Below are positions 6,692-12,137 of a DNA stretch of 12,137 bases, in pieces. The notes beneath the pieces are model-generated. The model saw only the letters and a list, made by a program, of their open reading frames with translations. It did no database searches and had not been told where the DNA came from. The position numbers and the translations under genes are program-made. Every line of letters begins with the position of its first letter. Position 1 is the stretch's first letter. The DNA lies in NCBI GenBank assembly GCA_015499985.1, contig JAAAUF010001076.1, positions 678 through 12,814 of the forward strand, given 5' to 3'. Origin of the DNA: Haplosporangium gracile (lineage: Eukaryota > Mortierellomycota > Mortierellomycetes > Mortierellales > Mortierellaceae).

Positions 6692-9600
6692 ATGGCAGGC
6701 GTATTCCCACCTCCGCTGTTCTCAACGGACATTCCTGTTAAAATCTCTCCTTCGCACTCAATGTCAACAACGTCAACAGAATATTACTGTGGTGCCACGG
6801 TCTTATCCCTCGACACGACTCGACTCTCCCCTTCTCTCCCACCCCTCGCTTCTCCTCCCGTTTCTCCCATCCCACTACCGGGCTTTTCCTCAAATCGGCA
6901 TCACCACCATCCTTCCAACAACGAACTTCCTCTCTTTCCTCCTCTCCAACAAAAAGAACATTTGTACAGAAGGACAACATCCCCCGACAACAACAGCAGC
7001 AGTAGTATTAGTAAACAACACGAAAAAGTTTTTGACGACTCCCCAACAACAACAGGCGCTCATCAACAGTTCCACCACCGATCCCAGCTTTCTCATAGCC
7101 GTCACCCTTTGAACCAGATCTCTTCTCAGCAGTGTTTGCCGTCGAGTATTAGTAGCAGCAGCAGTTACAATAATGTGCATGGTTGTCCTGGATACTCTTC
7201 ACAGTTCCTCAAAATGATGCCAGCAATCGATCTCTGGGATCAAAAACACCAACACCAGAAGCAGCAACCCCACCATCCGCAAGCACCACAACCATCAGCA
7301 CAACAACAACAGCAACCTCAGCAACTTCAACAGTATCAGAATCAATTCCACCATCATCAGCAGCAACAACAGACCCCGCCAGAGCGAAAATTTGTCCTGT
7401 CCAGCCCGCTCTCGTTCACACGCGCCAGAAAATCCTCCGTCAATTCGGCCGGATCACCGACAGAGTCTGAACGTAATCGCATGATCAGCAATAGCAACAA
7501 AAACAGTACCAATTATACTACAGCCAATAATGGATCGTCGCGACATGCTCGGAACAGATCGAGCACCTCAGGAGACGAAATGATGATACCATCAGTCCAG
7601 CGAGGCAGTCTTTTGCAGTTGGATTCACTCCAAGAAACCCCAGCGACCATCAATGGGGCCAGAGCCAGCGGAGGGGTCGCTGGTGGAGGAGCAACATTCA
7701 AGTACGAGATGCTCTTGAAGCAGATCGCCGCACAGCGCACCAAGCTCAACACGCTCAACGCCGGAGCCCAGACGCTGACAAAAGCCATTACGGCATTAGA
7801 CGAGACGCTTGGGGAGGAGTGGGATTCACGAGAAGCGGTCTTACAAGATGCCTCAAGGGCTGTCGATGGCTGGGGTCAAACCTGGACCGCCTATTCCAAC
7901 TGTGAGCCCGTTGAAGTGCTGCAGGAGAGGCCCAACGCTTTGGCATCCCTGATCCAAGGGATGACCTGGGAGGACAAGAAGGAGCTGTAAGACGTGTTTT
8001 GTTTGTTTGCTTGTTTGTTTGTCTGTCCATATTTGCATGCGTTGAGGCTGGGCGCTGTGTATCGTCTAAGTGGTTATTAATGTTCATTTCGCTGATTGCT
8101 CTTTTATATTTCTGCTCTTTGGATGGCTCTGAAAAATATGTAGGTTTGAACAGCTTGTTAGGAGCTGTCGACCCCGCGAGACCTATCAACTTCAACACCA
8201 ACTGATGGTTCGACATGGACAAGTGTATGGATTTGACCTCTTGGGCGCGTTTTCGTCCGACATCTCGACTCTTGTTTTGAAGAACCTCTCCTTTTCGGAT
8301 CTTGCCAGCTGCCGGATGGTAAGGGACAAATAAGTAAAAGTGCATTTACATGTTGATCTTATTCTTTTTCAGGGGCCTGTCTAACGGTGTAATGTTTGGC
8401 GTTGTCAAAATAGGTTTCGCGTGCATGGAGGCAAAAGGCAATGGCTTATGGTGTCCTCTTGTCAGCAATAGGTCGTGTAACATATGCGGACGACACGATT
8501 GATATGGACAGCCAGGATGATGCGCGAAAAAACTGGAACCAACTTTGCCGGTACCAGGAGCGCGACTTGCGATGGAAGAGGCACAAGCCTGCCTCTACTT
8601 ATGCCATGATGGGTCACACTAGCTATGTTACATCGCTCAAGGACCGGGGCGAGTGGATTATCAGTGGAGGATATGATGAGAAGGTTCGACTGTGGGAGGC
8701 GGCGACGGGCAAGTGTGTTAAGATCTGGGAGGTTGACTCGGCGGTGAGCTGTGTTGAGCTGTTGGTGGACGCCAATATTGAGGGAGGTGGAGTTGTTGTT
8801 GCAGCCTTTGTTGACATCGGGTAAGATTTTTTTTTAGGATGTGCATATAGTTAAAGTGTAATCTCTCGCAGACATGGGCTAAACTTTTTTTGACTACTTG
8901 ATTAGATTGGTCAAGGTGTGGTCGTTGCACGGGCCACTGAACATGTATACGCTGACAGGGCACCAGAAGGGTGTCCGTGCTCTGGCCATCAATGAGAGCT
9001 ACTTGGTCACATCAGGATTCGACCAAACCGTTCTTGTTTGGAACTGGGCGACAGGACGCAGGATCGCCAGCTTCCGTGCTCACAACGAAGTTGTAAGTAA
9101 CGAACAAATAAACGCGCAACAAAGTGCCAAGCGACTCGACTAATGTTCTCTATCATCAAATTCTAACAATCTCTTTGTTCATCGGAATATAGATCCTGAG
9201 TGTGCATCTGGCAAAGAACACGGTCTACACTTTCTGCATTGACGCCACGCTGAGAGTATTCGACATCCCCTCGCGGACACTGCTGCACCAGATCAAGCTC
9301 TTTGAAGTCCAGCAAGGCTCATCACTGCAATGGTCATGCCTCCAGGGCAAAATGTTCTTGACAGCGACCAACAGGAAGGTCTACGTCTGGCAAATGGAAC
9401 ATCTGGAGAGTCTTGTCCAGCAACAACAACATCAGCAACAGCAGAACCTGCAACAGCTACTTCGTTATCGATCTCCCAGTGCCGTCTCACTCGCTTCTTC
9501 CTCAGATTTGGGCTCAGAACAACAACACTATACGCCACTCATTTCTCCCTCGCGCACACCTCTTGGCTCTACTCCGTCGTCGCCTCTTACCAACTTAACT

Positions 9601-11229
9601 TTGCAACCAGACACGCCAGCGCCATCATCATCTACTTTGTCGGTCTTGACGAGTATCAGCACAACAGGATCGACCTATGAGGGGTTTGGCGCGTCGGTCG
9701 AGACTAGAGTGAAGCCATGTTTGACAGCGGTTCTGAGTGTTTCAAGCGACATGTGGTGCGGAAACGTCACTCATCATGCCCCACCATTGCTGCTCATTGG
9801 GTCTCGTAGTTCTCCTGTGAAGCTGTCGACCGTGGCTCTGACAAGGGACATTATTGACCCTGACAAAGTCTACAACAATGACTATACGCCTATTCAGGCT
9901 ACACCCAAGAGCTGGCCCTTCCATGGCACGCCAACAGGTCATGGTCGAGGCGTGATGTGTATCGCCTCGAGCTCTGGTCGGCTCGTGATGGGTTGTACTG
10001 GAGGTTCCATTCACGTTTTGAACATGGATCCTGCGAAGAGGAATCTGGCGCCTTTGAGGTCGAATGCTGCTGCTATGGTTGTCACACTTCCTCATTTAAC
10101 GCCCACTCAGATGGATTCTATTCGGTCTGTGAGTCCTGTCAACCCTCCTCTGCCCAAGGCACCGGATTCTATCAAGACTACTAGGACGACAACAACTGTG
10201 ATCACGACGATTAACGCTGGAGGGTACCCTAGAAGACCGTCGTCAACAGTGTTTAAAAGCAGTAGCAATTCTAACAGCATAGTCGGCCGTCCAGAAGCCC
10301 TCATGCTTCCTTCTTCCAGCCAGTCGCTAACAACCACTATGGCGTCTTCGATGCTTGTCAGCCCAACAACCCACTTGCCTCGAAACAGTCCTCCTCGAGG
10401 AGGGATCGTCTCGTCGTCGTTATACAACAAGTCGGCCAAGAAGCCCATCACTCCGCAGTCGGAGTATGAAGAACAGGAAGTCCTCGTCGATTCCTATGAC
10501 GGCGATATCTCGCGAGAGTTTAGCGATGGCGATATGCCGATGATTGGTTCATTGGACTTTTCGTTCAAGGTTTCTTCGCCTTCTTCTTCGACATCACCAT
10601 CGTCGTCGCCTTCGATTTCGTCCTCGTCCACGTCTAAGGAGGATCCTCGTCGTTCCAAGGATCTTCTTAAGCCGTTGTCGATCGGAAGGAAGGTTGGTTC
10701 TTCAGCAAAATCCTTGTCTACTTCTCCGACTTCCAGGTCGACAACGACGACTGGTGCCGGGCAGAAATCTGCCTCAAATCGGTCACCCTCGAACTCCAAC
10801 ACAGCTACGACATCGACATCTTCTTCCTCTTCGTACACGTCTCAGACACTCTCGAGTTTGTCAAAGTTCATTCCAAGCTCGCCCAGCAAGATGATGAGGC
10901 GACGACGCGCCAGTTCCGCAGCGTGGACACAACAAGTTACCAGCACAGCTACCACCACAGTCACCAAAGTCACCCATCCTCCCTCTCCCTCTGATGGGAA
11001 GACGATGACGACCGGCACCGGCAGCAGCAGTTCTACCTCTCGTCCTATCAACATCCCCTCGTCTGTCTCGGCGCTGATGATGAAGGGCCGCAACCGATCC
11101 GACCCTAATCTCCTGGCGTCGGTTCATGACGTCTCTGAGAGTCCAGTTTCAACTCCCCGGAGCTTGGTCAAGAGCTGGTCGCTGCCCTCGCCTTGGAACA
11201 GTCCTTCGCGCATTGGATCTAAGAAGTGA
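6692..11229 (+). CDS. F-box/WD40-repeat protein, probable SCF substrate receptor, 5 exons
   Basis: Exons 6692-7986, 8144-8318, 8414-8820, 8906-9092 and 9193-11229 join in frame (4101 nt, 1366 residues). Residues 1-335 are Ser/Pro/Gln/His-rich and probably disordered. A helical segment at 336-385 precedes a probable dimerisation region (425-460, with KKELFEQLVRS). The F-box is at 461-505 (GFDLLGAFSSDISTLVLKNL, then SRAWRQ). WD repeats start near 552; clear blades end in VRLWEA, VKVWSL, VLVWNW, LRVFDI and VYVWQM. A low-complexity insertion (about 760-860) precedes two degenerate blades (861-905 and 938-968). Residues 970-1366 are Ser/Thr-rich and disordered. F-boxes bind Skp1, and the propeller usually binds phosphorylated substrates of the SCF ubiquitin ligase. 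The order D-domain, F-box, propeller matches the Met30/Cdc4/beta-TrCP/Fbxw7 layout; the orthologue and substrate are unknown. The ATG at 6692 has A at -3 and G at +4, and an in-frame TGA lies at 6578-6580. Confidence 0.9.
7247..7372 (+). repeat. CAG/CAA-CAC tract encoding Gln/His-rich segment
   Basis: Residues 186-227 of the F-box/WD40 protein are mostly Gln and His with some Pro, from interrupted CAA/CAG/CAC codons. Such tracts expand or shrink easily; here the tract is in the disordered N-terminal part. Confidence 0.8.
8319..8413 (+). other. Intron 2 of the F-box/WD40 gene, with two possible acceptors
   Basis: The donor is GTAAGG at 8319. The in-frame acceptor is TAG at 8411-8413, after a branch-like CTAAC at 8381-8385. 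A second acceptor, TTCTTTTTCAG, ends at 8372 and has the better pyrimidine tract. The downstream choice continues the F-box as VSRAWRQ; the upstream one adds GPV and stops at TAA. Confidence 0.7.
9418..9456 (+). repeat. CAA/CAG tract encoding Gln-rich insertion after WD blade 5
   Basis: Residues 764-776 are almost all Gln, starting directly after a WD blade end (VYVWQM). The tract opens a roughly 100-residue low-complexity insertion inside the propeller region. Confidence 0.75.
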
Positions 11230-11392
11230 TTCAAGCGAACCGATTGCAACAAAAACAACATACAAACGAATCTCTGTACCATAGTTCACTCCATGTTTCA
11301 TGTCCACTCCACAACATACAAATATTTCGCGAAAGAAGCTACACAAATAAATGCGGCGCTGTTTTATGCAATATCGACAATGACTACTTAGT
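11230..11392. other. Short convergent intergenic region
   Basis: These 163 bp hold the 3' ends of two genes transcribed towards each other. The plus strand has AATAAA at 11346-11351. The minus strand shows no exact AATAAA before the F-box stop, only ATAAAA near 11363-11368. Confidence 0.6.
11346..11351 (+). terminator. Candidate poly(A) signal of the F-box/WD40 gene
   Basis: AATAAA lies 116 bases after the TGA stop at 11227-11229. It sits only 41 bases before the end of the opposing minus-strand gene, so the two transcripts probably overlap at their 3' ends. Confidence 0.5.
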
Positions 11393-12137
11393 CTATGCCT
11401 TCTTCTTTTCGTCCTTGACACTCTTCCTAACAACCAACTGACGCTCCCTCCATCCAAGGTAAAGAGGCAACACAGTGCTGACAGAAAGAACAGGCAAAGC
11501 CAAAGTCAGCGCAAGGCCAACCTTGAGTTTCTTCAACTGCTTACTGGACTGGATCATATAGACGGCCGCGAGGACGTTATTGAGGACCATGTCGGCACTG
11601 ATGGAAGTCTGGCAATGGTTAAACCAAAGAGCGTTATAAAGCACCTTGGGCTTCATGATGGGCGAGAAGAAGAATGGGAGCGTGTAGAAAGTATGGCTGA
11701 GTAGACCAATGATCGACAGGATAAAGTACAGACGAGTGAGACTGAAGGTTGAGATACCTTTATGGGTCTCTGGGTTGAAGGTCAACAGCGCCGGGACCAA
11801 GAAGAGCGCATGGGTGGCGATCAAGTTGATCATAAACTCGCGCGACATAGATGGGAGGAATGGGGTCGCAATCACGCTGACCTCGCCCAGGAGGATCAAA
11901 GCTGCCAACAGCGTAGGGACGGCTCTAGTCTGGGTACGGGTGATCTTGGGGTTGGGATCCAACTGAGCGAGGAAGAGGGGTCCACCGACAGACATGCTGC
12001 CAAAGAATCCGAGCAGGACGAACCACCAGGTTGGGGTCCATTTAGATTTCTTGGCTGGGTTGGTGGAGTTATGGGCTTGCTTTTCGAGACGGAGGGTTTG
12101 GCCTTCGACAGACCAGCATGTGAGGGCGGTGCCGGTG
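11393..12137 (-). CDS. Multi-pass membrane protein with dilysine ER signal, 5' end outside window
   Basis: The open frame runs from the window edge to TAG at 11395-11393, giving 247 visible residues without an intron. The Met at 11995 is internal: the frame stays open upstream and encodes most of a membrane helix (WWFVLLGFFG) just before it. About six hydrophobic segments are visible, near visible residues 34-56, 73-93, 98-117, 126-150, 168-187 and 193-215. The C-terminus is charged and ends KKKA, fitting the KKXX COPI-dependent ER-retrieval signal if the tail is cytosolic. A stretch reading WFNHCQTSISADMV lies before the fifth segment. The family is not recognised; it only loosely recalls small DUF2834-like membrane proteins, and that is weak. 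ER location is inferred. Confidence 0.8.
   Translation of the reverse strand, partial: TGTALTCWSVEGQTLRLEKQAHNSTNPAKKSKWTPTWWFVLLGFFGSMSVGGPLFLAQLDPNPKITRTQTRAVPTLLAALILLGEVSVIATPFLPSMSREFMINLIATHALFLVPALLTFNPETHKGISTFSLTRLYFILSIIGLLSHTFYTLPFFFSPIMKPKVLYNALWFNHCQTSISADMVLNNVLAAVYMIQSSKQLKKLKVGLALTLALPVLSVSTVLPLYLGWRERQLVVRKSVKDEKKKA

Noticed and set aside
7788..8345. Minus-strand frame of 185 codons opposite exons 1-2 of the F-box gene
   Set aside because: It is antisense to a well-supported spliced coding region and has no recognisable domain.
10494..11127. Minus-strand acidic and Val-rich frames opposite exon 5
   Set aside because: They mirror Ser codons (TCG/TCC/TCT) of the sense strand and change character with the sense repeats.
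11709..11966. Plus-strand frame opposite the membrane-protein gene
   Set aside because: It lies antisense to a strong coding frame with clear membrane segments and has no independent support.
1..12137. tRNA, rRNA, transposon ends, CRISPR-like arrays
   Set aside because: Reading by eye found no cloverleaf pattern, terminal inverted repeats with target duplications, or regularly spaced repeats. A tRNAscan or repeat search was not possible.

Overview
The window looks like nuclear DNA of an early-diverging filamentous fungus, most likely Mucoromycota and perhaps Mortierella-like. Three genes carry short spliceosomal introns (about 62 to 215 bp) with GTAAGT/GTATGT-type donors and CTAAC-like branch sites. 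The proteins are rich in Gln, Ser and His tracts, spacers are pyrimidine-rich, and the gene families are fungal. The lineage is an inference from style; no database search was possible. No rRNA, tRNA, mobile element or CRISPR array was seen.

Layout. (1) 1-502 is a spacer downstream of the first gene. (2) 503-3249, minus strand: an eight-exon gene for a PNS1-type choline-transporter-like (CTL/SLC44) membrane protein. Splicing by eye gives 554 residues, including a 22-nt microexon and a 12-nt terminal coding exon. (3) 3250-3650 is a 401-bp divergent promoter region. (4) 3651-4331, plus strand: a three-exon gene for a BolA-family iron-sulfur protein of 138 residues, with a mitochondrial-type leader and a second, better-placed ATG. 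(5) 4332-6691 is a long pyrimidine-rich stretch with no convincing gene. It holds a plausible promoter (CCAAT at 5206, TATA at 5246) and possibly a 5' leader with a roughly 1-kb intron for the next gene. (6) 6692-11229, plus strand: a five-exon gene for a 1366-residue F-box/WD40 protein with a predicted dimerisation segment, an F-box, a degenerate propeller broken by a low-complexity insertion, and long disordered ends. (7) 11393-12137, minus strand: the 3' part of a multi-pass membrane protein ending in a KKXX-type ER-retrieval signal, convergent with the F-box gene and cut by the window edge.

These are not an operon or obvious cluster. They are neighbouring housekeeping or regulatory genes: transport, Fe-S metabolism, ubiquitin-ligase substrate selection, and an ER membrane protein. 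The main interest lies in gene structure (microexon, tiny last exon, alternative splice sites, dual ATGs, long leader) and in the unusual architecture of the F-box/WD40 protein. No strong evidence for a wholly new system was found.
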